The notes: generated by a model from the letters alone, not told the origin. Shown: positions 1-11,928, numbered from the stretch's first letter. The stretch is DNA of 64,000 nt from Triglochin maritima (GCA_963682175.1 OY821786.1:36015501-36079500), one strand, 5' to 3'. Program-made: numbers and translations.

Positions 1-1
1 G

Positions 2-205
2 ATTAGATTAAAAGTGATTAGTGGACCCATAACCCTCACGATCCTACATTACGCTCATTACATTCGTTTGGAATTGAATGAGGGATTCCCCGTACCTCCT
101 ATAGCGACTCTGTGGTATCAAATACGAGATGAGAGTGTTATTGGATGGGAGCTGGAGTACCAACATAGGATAGCATATTGGCAACAATTATGTAATATGT
201 TTTGA
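2..205 (+). CDS. OTU-like cysteine protease, C-terminal fragment (MULE-1)
   Basis: The frame is open from the first bases to a stop at 203-205. The last 50 or so residues match the C-terminus of the OTU gene at 29145-29735: both have a YAH(Y/F)IRLEL segment, which carries the presumed catalytic His, then FPVPPIATLWYQ and RDESV(I/V)GWE. The catalytic Cys part lies outside the window. Upstream of LHYAHY the match to the sister copy fades, so this copy may be diverged or disrupted there. In the family OTU domains cleave ubiquitin-like modifiers; what they do inside MULEs is not established. Confidence 0.7.
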   Translation: MRLKVISGPITLTILHYAHYIRLELNEGFPVPPIATLWYQIRDESVIGWELEYQHRIAYWQQLCNMF

Positions 206-299
206 TATGTTTGTATAATTATGTAATATGTTTTGATATGTTTGTACATTATATAGTGTTGCTTTATTATGTAATATGTTTTGATATGTTTGCTTTATT

Positions 300-556
300 T
301 GCATTATATATAATAGTACGAAAGGTTATCAAACACAAATACAAATAATAAGGGTACAACAGATAAGCAAAACACAAATACAAACAATAAGCGTACGACA
401 TGTTCGCAAACACAAACACAAATAATAAATAATAAGCGTACAACAGATAAACAAATATAAATGCAAATACTAAGCGTACCACAGATAAGCAAACACAAAT
501 ACTAAGCGTACAACAGATAAACAAATATAAATGCAAATACTAAGAGTACGGTACAA
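300..556. repeat. Degenerate tandem repeat between OTU and PMD genes of MULE-1
   Basis: Units containing GCGTACAACAGATAAACAAA and AATGCAAATACTAAG recur several times with small indels. The same interval of MULE-2 (29740-30010) has only scattered similar words, so the array expanded in this copy. It sits where the two convergent genes should end. Confidence 0.6.
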
Positions 557-565
557 CAGATCAGC

Positions 566-3224
566 CTACTCATCATCCGAATCATGGTCGGAGATGCCTA
601 ACTGAGTATGCCATGACTGTATGATCTGATCCACATCTCCGCATGCAGCTCTGGCATCGTCTGGCAGCTCATCCCTCATCTGCAAGATTGGGTCTACAGC
701 CCGTATCATCTTACCCATCCACTGCACATAACATTAACATTAGCGTACATTAACAAATTATACGGTACAAATAAATTTAGATAAAATGAAAAAATTACCA
801 GATCGCCACACGTCCTATCTGGTGGTCGATCTGCTCTCCGGGATGCACCACGGACGATGATAGGATGTGAGTAACTACCGAACCAATCAAGATAACGTGC
901 ATCACACTCGGAGGGGTCGCGACTACGTCTGAAGTCGCCAAGGAACAATCGGCATGATCTCGGAAATGTCCGCCAAGTCGATTCCGCCGTAGAAGCGGGG
1001 AACCTGACGTCGTACGTCGCTGCTGTCGCAGACCGCACCGCATGCTCTGGTGTCGGAATGTCAACCGGGATCACCTGAACATATCCTAACTGACGCAAGA
1101 CCCGATCGGGCATATAAGGCTCTATGATATCCCGATAACGAATAAGACCCATCAATAAAGTCCTCGGGACATCCGCTGCTGGGTCAGGACCATAGGGTAA
1201 CCACTCCACCTAAAGTTTAACACATTAATAATAATACATCTTAAAATTAAATAAATGGTGTAAAGTTTGATACCTTTGATGCAGTCATCTGATCTAGCCG
1301 TGCGCGGATGGAACGCAATCGTCCATCGCTCTTGTCCTCGCTCCGGACAACCCACATACCCGAACGTGGATGACCCTCGTCGATAATCTTCCGCTCACGA
1401 TGCGGGCGGAATGCAGGAAAGTACTCGTATATCCACGCCTGCAGCAGCGTAAGACAACCTGCAATCCCAGAACAATCCGCACGGCTAGCTATCCCAAGCT
1501 GCCGGTACAGGTATGCCAACGTCGCTGACCCCCACGAGTACTCACGAACGGTCTCCGGGTCCCTAGCCTCCAGTAGATCGCGTGGTCTGATCCGACAACC
1601 ACTCTTGTCGACAAACAAGACGGCTCCGAGCATCAAGAATAGGTACGCCGTCAACTGTGTATCATCGGCCCGCGGAGGTCGTGCCCGTCTGCATAGGTCC
1701 TCAAGGGAGTCGATGCCGACACCACCACCACTCCATAAAGCTGTATCTCTCGCCAGACCATCAGGTGTGACACCAAGCAACTCTGCCACATAACACCTCA
1801 GCTCAGACGTCGACCCCTGAGCACTAACCAGACGACAATCCACAGGAAGTCGCAGGATCTGGAAAACATCGTGAAGCATGATCGTCATCTCTCCGAAAGG
1901 CATGTGGAAAGTGTTGGTGTCAGGCTGCCACCGCTCCACAAACGCCGAAATCAAAGGCATGTCGAGATAAGGGAACATGCTGTACGGTAAGTGCCCCAAA
2001 TGCGTGGCACTAATCTCCTCTCTGATATCAGCACTCAGTGTAGACCGCCAACCCTGTAGTGCTGTACAGGCTCTGTGCCGATTCTGGCACTTCAGAACCT
2101 TCCGATCCTCTCCGTCCCAGATCCGTCTAGCAATGTGACCCCAGAAACTAGGAATGACGCTCCCATCTAAAGGACCACCAGGCGTCATACTGCTCACGAT
2201 CCAAGAATCGTCCTGGACCCTCTTCTTCTTCTGAGCGCGGGGATCAACAGTGCACGAGCTCGAATCCCCGGCCGTAAACCTCCCACCCCTACCCTTCCGC
2301 ACCATCCATCCGGCGGAAGTAGAAGTACCCGCTCGACCACGTCCTCCGCTATAATCCCCCTGCCTCTCCACCTCCGGCCGCACATCATACGGGCCATCAT
2401 CGTCGCTCTCGTCGTCGAAACTATCCACATGCTCATCATCGAAGGAATCATCCTCCTCCTCACGACGACGTAATGCCTCCCTCTCCCTCCTGACCGAAGC
2501 AGATATCCCCCGTCTACGTGGATGACGCGGTGCTGAATCATCCTCTAAAGAACGGAAGGCGTGTAATGGTATCGACTTGCCTCTCCCTCCACTGTGACCC
2601 GATGACTATTTATTGAAATTTTAAATACAAATTTGTTAAATTTGTTAAACTAAATTATCATATTTATCAAAATTGTTAAACTAAATCAAAATTTGTTAAA
2701 CTTAATTATCAAAATTGTTAAACTAAATCAAAATTTGTTAAACTAAATTAAAACAATTGTTAAACTAAATCAAAATTTGTTAAAACTAAATATCACAAAT
2801 GTTAAACTTAATAAGAATTTGTTAAATTAATTTTTTTGATTTATCACTATTTATTAAAGTAATTATGATATTTATTAATTAAAAAAACAAAAAAGGAGGA
2901 GGCGTCTGCGACAGACGCCTCCCGCAAGGTGGAGGCATCTGTCGCAGACGCCTCCTCCTACGGGGAGACGTCTTCGGAAGACGTCTCCCCCATCGGGGAG
3001 ACGTCTTCCGCAGACGTCTCCCGCTTCGGGTCGGCGTCCGAGGGAGACGCCCCCCGCATGGGTCGGGCGTCCTCGGAAGCCCGCCCCATGCGGGGGGCGT
3101 CTCCCTCGGACGCCGACGCCTTTTTTTTTTTTTTTTTTTTAAAAAAAACAAATAAATAACGTAATGTTACCTCATACGGGTACACCGGGGGAACTGCTGG
3201 CTGCTTCCCTGGCCTCCGAGACAT
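566..3224 (-). CDS. Plant mobile domain (PMD, MAIN-like) protein carried by MULE-1
   Basis: Four exons on the minus strand: 3171-3224, 1274-2605, 799-1209 and 566-721, all with GT/AG junctions in phase 0. Together they give about 650 residues without a stop. Exon 1 encodes a short MSRRPGK leader. Exon 2 starts with an acidic and arginine-rich low-complexity region, then the aminotransferase-like plant mobile domain: WIVSSMTPGGPLDGSVIPSF, DGEDRKVLKCQNRHR, LISAFVERWQPDTNTFHMPF and GEMTIMLHDVFQIL. Exon 3 holds EWLPYGPDP and the RYRDIIEPYMPDRVLRQLGY block. The identical exon pattern in MULE-2 supports the model. In Arabidopsis the PMD relatives MAIN and MAIL1 act in transposon silencing and genome stability; the role of transposon-borne copies is unknown. 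This copy looks coding-competent, unlike the one in MULE-2. Confidence 0.8.
2895..3120. repeat. GC-rich palindrome cassette in PMD intron 1 (MULE-1)
   Basis: Within AT-rich intron 1 (2606-3170) lies a block of nested inverted repeats built from words such as GGAGGCGTCTGCGACAGACG, GAGACGTCTTCGGAAGACGT and GGGGCGTCTCCCTCGGACG, followed by a T20 run. Similar cassettes sit at the corresponding place in related elements (26868-26957, 32366-32405, 55889-56067). Confidence 0.8.
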
Positions 3225-3371
3225 TCGTAATCTTGTGTAGTAGGTATAGGAAGAGAAAGTTTTGAAAAAAGAGTGAAATTGTGAGATATATAAGCAAAAA
3301 TAGGAGGAAGGGCAATTTGGTAATTTCAAGGGGCGATTTAAGTAATTTTGGGACGATGTTTAGGAGTTCAG

Positions 3372-4791
3372 TTTTTTAACCATACAATTCCTTAATCACA
3401 ACCCTATTACTCTTAATTTTTACTTCCATCATCCACTAATCACTCCTCTAACCTTTTATCGTCGTACCCAACAAACTCCCACCACCAAGCAATGCGTTGT
3501 ATGTGTTCGATGAAATGTTCCTTACATTGAGCTCACTTTCTTCTCTCTCCTCCTCCCCCAATTGCCTCCCACGAAGCTAACCCGAACCTCCTCCTTATAT
3601 CGTTCTCACTTTTTTTCCCTCTCTCCTCCATTGATGGTTTCAAATGCCCTCACTTTGTTTTCCTCTCTCCTCATTCTTTCAATGTGTTGTAGATGTTCGA
3701 TGAAATGCTCCTTATAGTTGACTGGTATGTTCTGTTTGTTGTTGGAGTGGTTTGTAAGGTGTTTGTTTTAGGTTGTAATAATTTGTGTGATTAATTATGT
3801 TGCTTGATGCTAGCTCAGTTTCGTTTGATGTGAAGATGGTTGCTTCACCAGTTTCTCGAACTAAGTGGAGCCTCAATCTTGTTTCTGATTGGATCAAAAT
3901 GTTTATGTCACTGATACATTCTTTCGTTTCAGGATAGAAGCTAGAATTCTACTACTGGATTGATTCTCTAACACTCTCAACACCTCTTCAGCAAACATAA
4001 TGCTTAAAAGTCAATCCCAAACTCTAATTTCCATCTCTTACTGGTTGGTCAAATGTAGTTTGAAGTACTAGTTTCGAATTAAAGGACCAATTATATGATA
4101 TAAATCTTGTATGAAAATTCTTGCTAAGCATTCTTAATTTCTTTTCCTGACCATTAGTCTTTTGTGAATAGAACAACAGTCAATCAAAGCTGAATCTAAG
4201 TAATGCATTACATAATAAATTGGGCTTATTGTCCGCTTGCTCAATTTTTTATCCAGTCAGCTGTTCCACATTTGATCATTTCGTATTGTTTTTCAGTTCA
4301 GATATGAAACTTTGCTCATCATACATTTGTATATATGAGCAGTAATGCATACTTTCTGTCTTAAATTCCAATGTCATAAATAGGGTATAACGTACACTTA
4401 TTTGACCTGGAAGAATTAGTCTATTAGCTTAGATTCTGTAAATTAGAGTTAGCCATATAAATAACCTGTCAGACGTTTGCAGTTTAATATGTCGATTAAA
4501 AATGCAAAACCCCTTTTGTTTTCTAATCTTAGTTTAAAAATCTTTTTTTTGCCAGCTATCTTAATTTTAAATGATACTTGGTACTTATTCTAGCACTGAA
4601 TTTCAATGGTATTTAATTTGTGTAATCCTCTTCTGAATTCTCACTTTCTCTTGAGGCTTCATCATATTTCAGAACTCATGGTATTAGCATTCTATCATAT
4701 ACTGATATAATATAATAGATATCTATACTACCAAGATCCAAGAATGAATTTTCAGACTCTGCTAATACCTATATGGTAAGCAAACACTCAG
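3372..4791. other. Gene-free AT-rich DNA
   Basis: Between the MULE-1 end and the stop codon of the membrane-protein gene. I see no gene. The right part should hold the 3' untranslated region of the minus-strand gene. Confidence 0.5.
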
Positions 4792-7046
4792 TCAAACAAC
4801 TCCTGGACTTGTCCGATTTCGCCACTCCCTAATATGTTCCTTGTTTTCAGGATAGAAGCAAGCAACTTCTGGATCCCTTAACATTCTCAACAATTCTTCT
4901 GCTTCCCCAAGTAAAAATGCGGCGGCACGGACACTCTGCTCTCGCACTTCGATAGCGCAACAGAAGCACTCCATGTATATCACACGAGGTAAGTTGGTAA
5001 GACATGCACCTAAGATATCCGCAATCGTCTTCCGTATCCACACGAATAAATCATCATTGGTTTTGTTGTAAGCGTCGTAGTTTGACAAAATTGTGGTGCA
5101 GATCCTATGCATACAGTGAGCAGCCAGTACCTCCCCTGGCCATTCAAGGTGGCCCCTTTCGGTCTCCTCACCTCTCGCTATCCTCGAATGGAATTCAGAA
5201 ACACGATCTTGCGCTATCTTCTCAAGCTTCTCGATAATATTCCGCCTCTTACCACCATTATCTTTTTTCTCTTCCGTAGAGATGAAGGTGTGTAGATCGA
5301 CATTATACCATTTGTGGTAGAGATCAAGCTGAAGCCACATCGCATCCGCAGCATCCCTCATGTTCACCAATCCTTCGTCGTCTAAATTCTTCTCGACAAG
5401 TCTAACGTATCGGAGTCCTTGAGACACAGCCTTCAACAACAATTTCGTCGAATTCCGGTCAACGCCCGGAAGTGCTACCGCAATGCTTGCAAGAGTCACA
5501 ACTGGTAATGCCCAACAATGCGGAGGAGACTCAATATCATCACAATTATCACTTAATTTATCGAACTCGCCTACACCCTTAAATCCTTGTGAAATACTGG
5601 AATACTGTTGTATCAATTCCGCAAGCTCGACCGGTTTATTGTTGTTGCCTCTGTCAATCCACATATCAGTGTCCTTCCGCTCGCTGCGCATCATCAAACC
5701 AACCAAATCACTCTCCCCTTCAAGATGCAGAACACAGTGGCTGAAATCTATGTTTGTAACTGAACTAGTATTGGAGTCCAGCTTCCTCAGAATCTTCACC
5801 AAATTCGCACCTTGAGCAACCCAGCTTACCGGTACGACCGACATCATCCGAACCACCTTGCTCACCATAACCACTCCCTTCTGCATCACGACCGACACAT
5901 CGAGACACAAGATCTTCAACTCATGTGCCCGTTTTCTCACCCATCTTAACCACTCCGATGCGGTAAGATAAGACGAGGGATCTTCTTTCCATTCCTGAAG
6001 CCTTTGGATCCAATACTTTTCGACCTTCAACACTTGCTTACATCTCCAATTCTTGATCCATCTCACAGCGCTGAACCATCTCACTGCCGGGGCTATCGTC
6101 CCGACCGCAACTGTGAGAGTTTGGATTATTAACACCACCGCGGTTGCGAAGTCGTAATCGCTGCTTCCGCCGCAGAATACGGATTTCCATACGAAAGATC
6201 TTACAATTGCTTGGGTAAGAATGAGAGCTGAGACCAAACAGAATGCCCCCGAGGCGGTGCACGTGGCCGACCGACCGATAACGTACTGCGGGCTGCTTGT
6301 GTGAGCCATCACCCAGAATTTCCTGACGTACTCTTTAAGCTTCCGCGGGTCGAATTTATCAAATTCGCCCCGTTCGTTATTCTCATCGCTTTCGTCGTTG
6401 TACCTGTTGAGAAATAGTTGGATCCACCATCATTCACTTAAGTGTTTAAGTTGTTGAGGTGGTGGATGAATCAAATTTAACAGTACCTCATGTCGAATTG
6501 CCGGTTGAGTATCAGTTTCGTAGTTGGGACGATCAGTGCGGACGAAATAAGGAGCACAAGCAGCACAAGCATGAAGAGCATGATAAGCGCATGCTCGGGT
6601 AAGTAAACGTAGATCACACCTGTAACCATCTGAATTGTTACGTTCACAATCACGGTGATCACGAATATCGCGAGAGCGATAACGTTCGATACGATATCGG
6701 AGCTGCCCATGACTCCCAACGAAGGCATCAAATTCCCCATTGCAGTGCATATCAATACCGTACCGCTAAGTTTAGTAAGCTGATCCCAGCTCCTGGGCAT
6801 CGGCGTGTTAAGGTCGACCGGGAGCTTAGTGGCGATGCCTAGAAGTGTGAGAGTTGTGGCATTAAGAGAGAAGTACTTGGATGGGAACCAGAGGTTGCGT
6901 TTAAGGAATCCTCGGTAGGCGTCCATGCTCATCGCGATTGCGCATATTAGCGACGCTGCCGCCACATAGAGACCAATCCATGGGAGTGGTTTGCTGAATT
7001 CGGTATCGTCCAGATTGTTGTCAGCTCCTCCACTGCAGCCTCGCAT
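4792..7046 (-). CDS. Plant multi-pass membrane protein of unknown function
   Basis: Two exons on minus: 6487-7046 and 4792-6403, joined by an 83-nt GT-AG intron (6404-6486), giving 723 residues. The ATG at 7046 begins MRGCSGGADNN; the next residues, LPWIGLYVAAASLICAIAMS (about 21-40), form the first membrane segment. Five or so more hydrophobic segments follow in exon 1 (up to VYLPEHALIMLFMLVLLVLL), and at least three more near the start of exon 2. The C-terminal two thirds are soluble-looking, with HCWALPVVTLASIAVALPG and repeated charged helices. I recognise it as a plant-specific family without assigned function and give no name. The intron is not an ordinary one: it is a mobile-element remnant (see 6405-6482). 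Without splicing the protein would stop after about 189 residues. A duplicated stretch lies directly upstream (7087-7475). Confidence 0.8.
6405..6482. mobile_element. Solo LTR of a TRIM element, acting as the intron of the membrane-protein gene
   Basis: The 78-bp segment starts TGTTGAGAAATAG and ends CAAATTTAACA. It matches the LTRs of the complete TRIM at 24669-25027 in order: the same start, then TTGGATCCAC, a CTTAAGTG block, TTGTTGAGGTGGTGGA and the same end, but with an internal deletion of about 50 bp. It is flanked on both sides by GTACC (6400-6404 and 6483-6487), a perfect 5-bp target duplication. On the minus strand the gene reads AG|GTAC at the donor and CAACAG|GTAC at the acceptor, so the predicted intron equals the LTR plus exactly one duplication copy. 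Confidence 0.85.
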
Positions 7047-7086
7047 TTTTTTGTCAGAAGTCGCAACGGAAATTAAGTGGTGGATT

Positions 7087-7475
7087 TATGAGATTCTTAT
7101 CTGATTGCCAGCCATTTTGCTTACTTGGTTGGCATCGGCAGTCAAGTCAGTAATTTCGTTGGTTGGTTGGTTGGTTGGTTGGTTGAGAAAGTCTCCAAGT
7201 TCAGAAGGGTGTGTTAATTTGTGTTGATACATACCAATCGGCTTGGTTCTGAAAGTGTTAGGAGATTCTCCCATATTATTTTCTCAAATGTTATAAGTTG
7301 GATATTCATATTTCAATAAGATCGGTAACTAGTTTATTATCTAATTGCTATTTTTCTTACTTGGCATCGGCAGTCAAAAAAATTGGTGGTTGGTTGGTTT
7401 ACAAGGTCTTTAAGTTCATGAGGGTGTGTTAATTTGTGTTGATACCGATCTGTTTGGTGTTTCCAATCTCATTTC
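7087..7475. repeat. Local tandem duplication upstream of the membrane-protein gene
   Basis: Two related segments, about 7087-7275 and 7330-7475, share in order: TATCTGATTGCC / TATCTAATTGCT, CTTACTTGG, GGCATCGGCAGTCAA, a GGTTGGTTGG run, and GAGGGTGTGTTAATTTGTGTTG(ATAC) or its close variant. The GGTT microsatellite length differs between copies. The position makes it part of the likely promoter region. Confidence 0.65.
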
Positions 7476-10400
7476 TTTTTTTTATAACTTTTGTCTTTTA
7501 TGTTTGAAGACAGCTTCTTCCCCAAATAAATAAATAAAAACGCAGACCACTTGCTTTTTTATTATAATAAAAATGACCCCACTATTCATCCATCATCTAC
7601 TGTTAAAAAATATAAACAACTGTATTTTCCTTTTTGTGATATGTTTCCTTATTTATGTGTATCTGAAGATGGGTTTTTTTTTTAAAATTCTTTTTGTGTA
7701 GGAATATGTTCTTCAGGACATGTGAAAAATGGCATGAAAGAAGGTTGTGTTGATTTGATGTTAAATAAAATAGAAACAAAGCAACAACGTAGAAAAGGTT
7801 TGATAGATTAACGGAATTTTCTTAAACCAATTTTATTCTATCGTGCGTGACGACAACTGCCAACTTATGTTGACTACAAGTTTTTCTAATGCTTTCTCTG
7901 GAATTCGGAAAATTAGCAAACCGAAAACATTAGTTTTGACTTATCAAATCTAACTTAAATTTGCCTTTTTTAAATTAAGAAAATAAACTACATCTTTTCA
8001 CAATTTCAGACAAGGAGATTTTTTTTTATCTTCGGATTTTACAACTTTCACCACAAAGCTTTCTTTGTAGTTTTTACCTATAAACTTTCTTAAAATATAT
8101 TTTTAATTTTCCGTAAATAAAAAATTAAAATAAAACATAAAGGTGCGTCAACCTCACCATTTCTCTACACACTATTCCATCCAATACAATGATGTAAGTA
8201 GGGACGTCAGTTTCATTGTCTTCTGATGTGGACTTTCTTAAAACTCTATTTATTCATTTTAATGTTAATTTTTTCAATTTGATATGATTTGTCCAATTTG
8301 ACATTGTTGGCCAATGTGATCAACAATATCTTTGATGTAAATTTAGGTCTTCCAAGATAAACTCATTGAAATATAGAACTTTTCTACTTATAAACATCAA
8401 AACTGACGAACGTTTTTAGAATCATTAATGTAGAGTTTATCTATAGCTACCATATTGGAATTAAATCTGAGGTTATAAGTGAATATTATTACAATTTTGA
8501 GGTGTTATATGATTTACTTGTACAGTAAATTTTATTTGGTAGTTGTACATTATATATTTATCTGTAGTATATCACCTCATATTTCTTGGTTGTCTTTCAA
8601 TTAGGCCTGTCAATTCTAGTTCGAGTTTCAAATTCGACTCTACTTTAGTTTGAAAATGAATGACCTTAATGAAAAAGAAAAAAAAATCTTCTGACTTAAT
8701 TCGGGAAATGAGTTGTTAGAACTTGAAAAAATTGAGGTTCGACTAAATTTTTTTATCGTTTCATTTATAATTATTATTTTGTATTTGGTAATAGTATAAG
8801 TTAATACTTATGACACAAAATTTTCGCTCGACTCAACTCGTTTACGCATACTTTCATTTGAAAATTAATTGTTTACTACCCACGCATTAATCAAAACACT
8901 TAAAAAAGTTCACATCGTAAATAAAATAAGTACAACTAAGAGAAAATAGAAAGATCGACGCTCAACCTCCTTTATTTAACTAAAATGCTTACAACACTTT
9001 GTATAATTAACTTAAAAAAACACTTAGTATAGTTATGGTTTTGTCGTATTGATATTGACGGGTCACCAACTATCCACTGAATAGGATTTATAGAGCAGAA
9101 ACTTACTACTTATAACAGGTTTCTAGAGAAACAAGATAACGAATTCTGAAACAAAATAAAAAACAATAATGGGAAAAAATGGAGGAAACAAGATGTCCAT
9201 TGTGTTGGATTTCAAATTCAAATTTGAAAGGAAAACATTGGAAAGAAAATCAGTTTGGGAGAGGAAGGTGTTGGAAGAGAGAGAGAGAGAGAAGAGGAAG
9301 ATGTAAGAAGAAAATGAAATAGTTGGAGAGGAAGAAAGTGTCGGAAGAAATACTGAAAAGGTTGGAGAGAGATTAAGAAAATATCACGAGAGAAGGAAAG
9401 AGTAAAAAATTTGGAGAAAGAAAGCAAAAAGTCAGTTAACGAGGAAAAAGTTGAACATTTAACGTGATATTTAAGAAGGTGTCCCAGGATCTTACCCTCT
9501 GTTTAATTAATGAGGGCATAAATTAAGGTCGTAAGACGAGGCAGAACTGCACAAGTGGTATATGATGAAATGCTAGAATAGATGATGTTAGAAAATAGGC
9601 GCTAAGGCCGTAATTTTTTTAATTAATAATTATTTAAAACAAATTTCGAAAAATAAATTAAAAAAATATATTTCAAAACTCGCGATCCGTGTTTCACAAA
9701 TCGCGATTTGGACCCGCGATCCGTGTAGTTTTTTTTTAAAAAAAATTGTGTTTTCAGTTATTAAGTTTTTGAGTTTCGAGATTAAGTTTTCAGTTGAAAT
9801 CAGTTAATTTTTGAGTTTCCAGTTAAAATCAGTTAATCTCAACTAGTTTTTATTATCTTCTCGGGTTCGCACGACACTTCTTTTCTAATTTTTCTTCCAT
9901 TCGGGGCTCGCATAACACTTATTTCCCAGATTATCTTGGAGTCAAGTAAATTTTACACACTTATTTCCCAGCTTATCTAAACTCATATTCTTTCCTACAA
10001 TATATATAATTAGAAAGAGTCGGGCGCGCTCAAAGTCAACATTTATGTTTTTTATTTTATTGTTTAAAAATGTGATTTCCGATAAAATAAGAGACGATTG
10101 ATTTTCCTATAGTAAACACTTTAAATGCAAAGAACTAACATAAAATTGTTCCGCATGAGACTCACATATGTCCCAATGGACACACACCAGTCCTGCGAGG
10201 TACAAACACCACACACTAGTCTCTCGCGAGACACATATCTATGCATATTGGAATGTCAATGGTCACGTGTATTCAAAAATCAACAAACATCTAGATTATC
10301 ACGTCATCAATTTTAGAAATAAATTAAATAATTGATAAATTATTTTACTTGCAGTTTGAAGTAATCATGTCTCTCCACGTCAGAAGCAATAATCAATTGG

Positions 10401-10973
10401 TCTTCATTGAAGACTCCAATAATCAAGTAATCAGTATTGTGAATAGCCATGTAACTCATGCATACTATTTTTCTACAAACTATACCTCCCCTTTCCAAAT
10501 TCTAATAACCACGTCATATATATGGCCATCAATACATGGGCTTAATTGCTAATTAACAACTCATATACATTTGATAACGCCTCAAGTCATTCATGCATCT
10601 TAACACCTTACTAACATCTCTTTTTTTATTTACTTACTGCTAACATCTCTTTTAATCATAAGAACCCAACTATCACCTCCAACTCCTATAAATAGGAGTA
10701 TGAATTCACACCATATTTTTGTGATTCCCCAACTCTAACTTCTCTACACTAACCTCTTAGTTCATTTTTTATGTGTATTTTGTGTTTTTAAAGTACAACC
10801 CTATTCTGTTGTTGTAGTTGTTTCTACGTTTTCAACTTTGTCTATTATTTGAAATTTAGAGGTTGAGCATATGTTTAATTAATTGTTTCCATTAATATTG
10901 CTAGGTTGTGGTGATCATTTGAGTTGATTTGTTACTTGATGTGTTCATTTCTACTAAAAAAATTGAAAATTTT
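7476..10973. other. Gene-free AT-rich DNA
   Basis: No convincing gene. The stretch holds a GA-rich tract (9230-9440) and a short region with repeated CGCGATCCGTGT words (9682-9727). Nothing else was resolved. Confidence 0.5.
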
Positions 10974-11928
10974 GCTTAGGTGCACTTCCAAAAGTGTTTT
11001 ATTAGACATTTGCACATGTATAATTTTTTATTCACCCAATACACTTGCAAACTTGATTAATTACTTTGGTGCACTTCCACTTAACAACCGTTAACCACCA
11101 TTAGAGTCGTATGTTATGTTTTGACAGATTTTCAATACAATTAATTTGTAGAGCATATCCGGACGACCGAATGATGTTCGATCCTCCGTTCTGGAGTCCA
11201 GTAACTCTAAGGAATTACATGGTGGATCAAAGGTTTGGCAATCGACCGATACAGTCGATATCCTTTGGTGTATCAAGTGAAAATTACACGTCTTCTACTT
11301 AAGCTTTCATTACAAGTCTTAGTCTTATCTTGAGCTTGATTAGTTCATCAATTTTTGCATTATGTTGTTAGAAGTATACAATATATATGCAAATTGTCAA
11401 TATGATATATGTGATGTGTTCAATTTTAGCACATCTGTTTTCTTTGAGGGTAGTACTTTCTTGGGAACCATTGAAAATGTGGTGGACATTGGAAGAATTT
11501 GAGGAATTGGAGTGATTTTAGAAAAGATGGATAAACAAAATGAGTGGAGAAGGGTTGATTATATAGCAAAAATAAAGGGAAGATTAAGAAATTCACAACT
11601 ATATTTGGGAGCTCCAACGAATATATTTTGCAGAGTGTTGATCGACCGACTGAATTTCAGTAAGCCGAATATTCTGGATAGTGAAATCCAAAATTGCTAT
11701 TAGAACTGTGTGACGAACATCTGATAGAGGTTTAGTTGTCCGAGTTCCAGTGAAAGTAGGAGTGTTTAAGCACAAAATAATCTAAATTCGTCAAACATAA
11801 CATATGACTTTAACGGTCGTTAACGACTGTTAAGTGGACAAATTTGCCAGTGTACTGGGCAAATAAAGTCTATACATGTGTAAAGTCCAATAAGATACTT
11901 TTGGAAATGCATCCAAGTAAATATCCCG
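10974..11928. mobile_element. Non-autonomous element with about 140-bp terminal inverted repeats
   Basis: The left arm (10974-11127) and the reverse complement of the right arm (about 11789-11928) share, in order, CTTCCAAAAGT / TTTCCAAAAGT, ACATGTATA, CCCAATACACTTGCAAA / CCCAGTACACTGGCAAA, CCACTTAACA, CGTTAAC and ATATGTTATG / GTATGTTATG. The 660-bp centre has no recognisable coding content. Long inverted repeats and no gene fit a non-autonomous MULE-like element, but no target duplication was found, so the superfamily is uncertain. Confidence 0.65.

Larger units (their letters stand above)
1..3371. mobile_element. Mutator-like element MULE-1, right part (cut by window start)
   Basis: The order of parts (end of an OTU gene on plus, then a four-exon PMD gene on minus, then a terminal inverted repeat) is the same as in the full element at 26.66-32.66 kb. 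The terminal sequence near 3320-3369, read inward on the minus strand, begins GAACTCCTAAACATCGTC and continues with ACTTAAATCG, matching the ends of MULE-2 (GAACTACTATTCGTCGTCGG and ACTTAAATCG). The left end lies outside the window, so a target duplication cannot be tested. A TATA-like stretch lies about 65 bp upstream of the PMD start, inside the terminal region. Identification as a MULE rests on the transposase seen in the sister copy. Confidence 0.85.

Noticed and set aside
267..536. Open frame of 89 codons with repeated L-F-V-F residues
   Set aside because: A by-product of the tandem repeat between the OTU and PMD genes.
9218..9427. Open frame rich in Ser, Leu and Phe on minus
   Set aside because: It follows from a GA-rich tract; no start context, domain or homologous copy.
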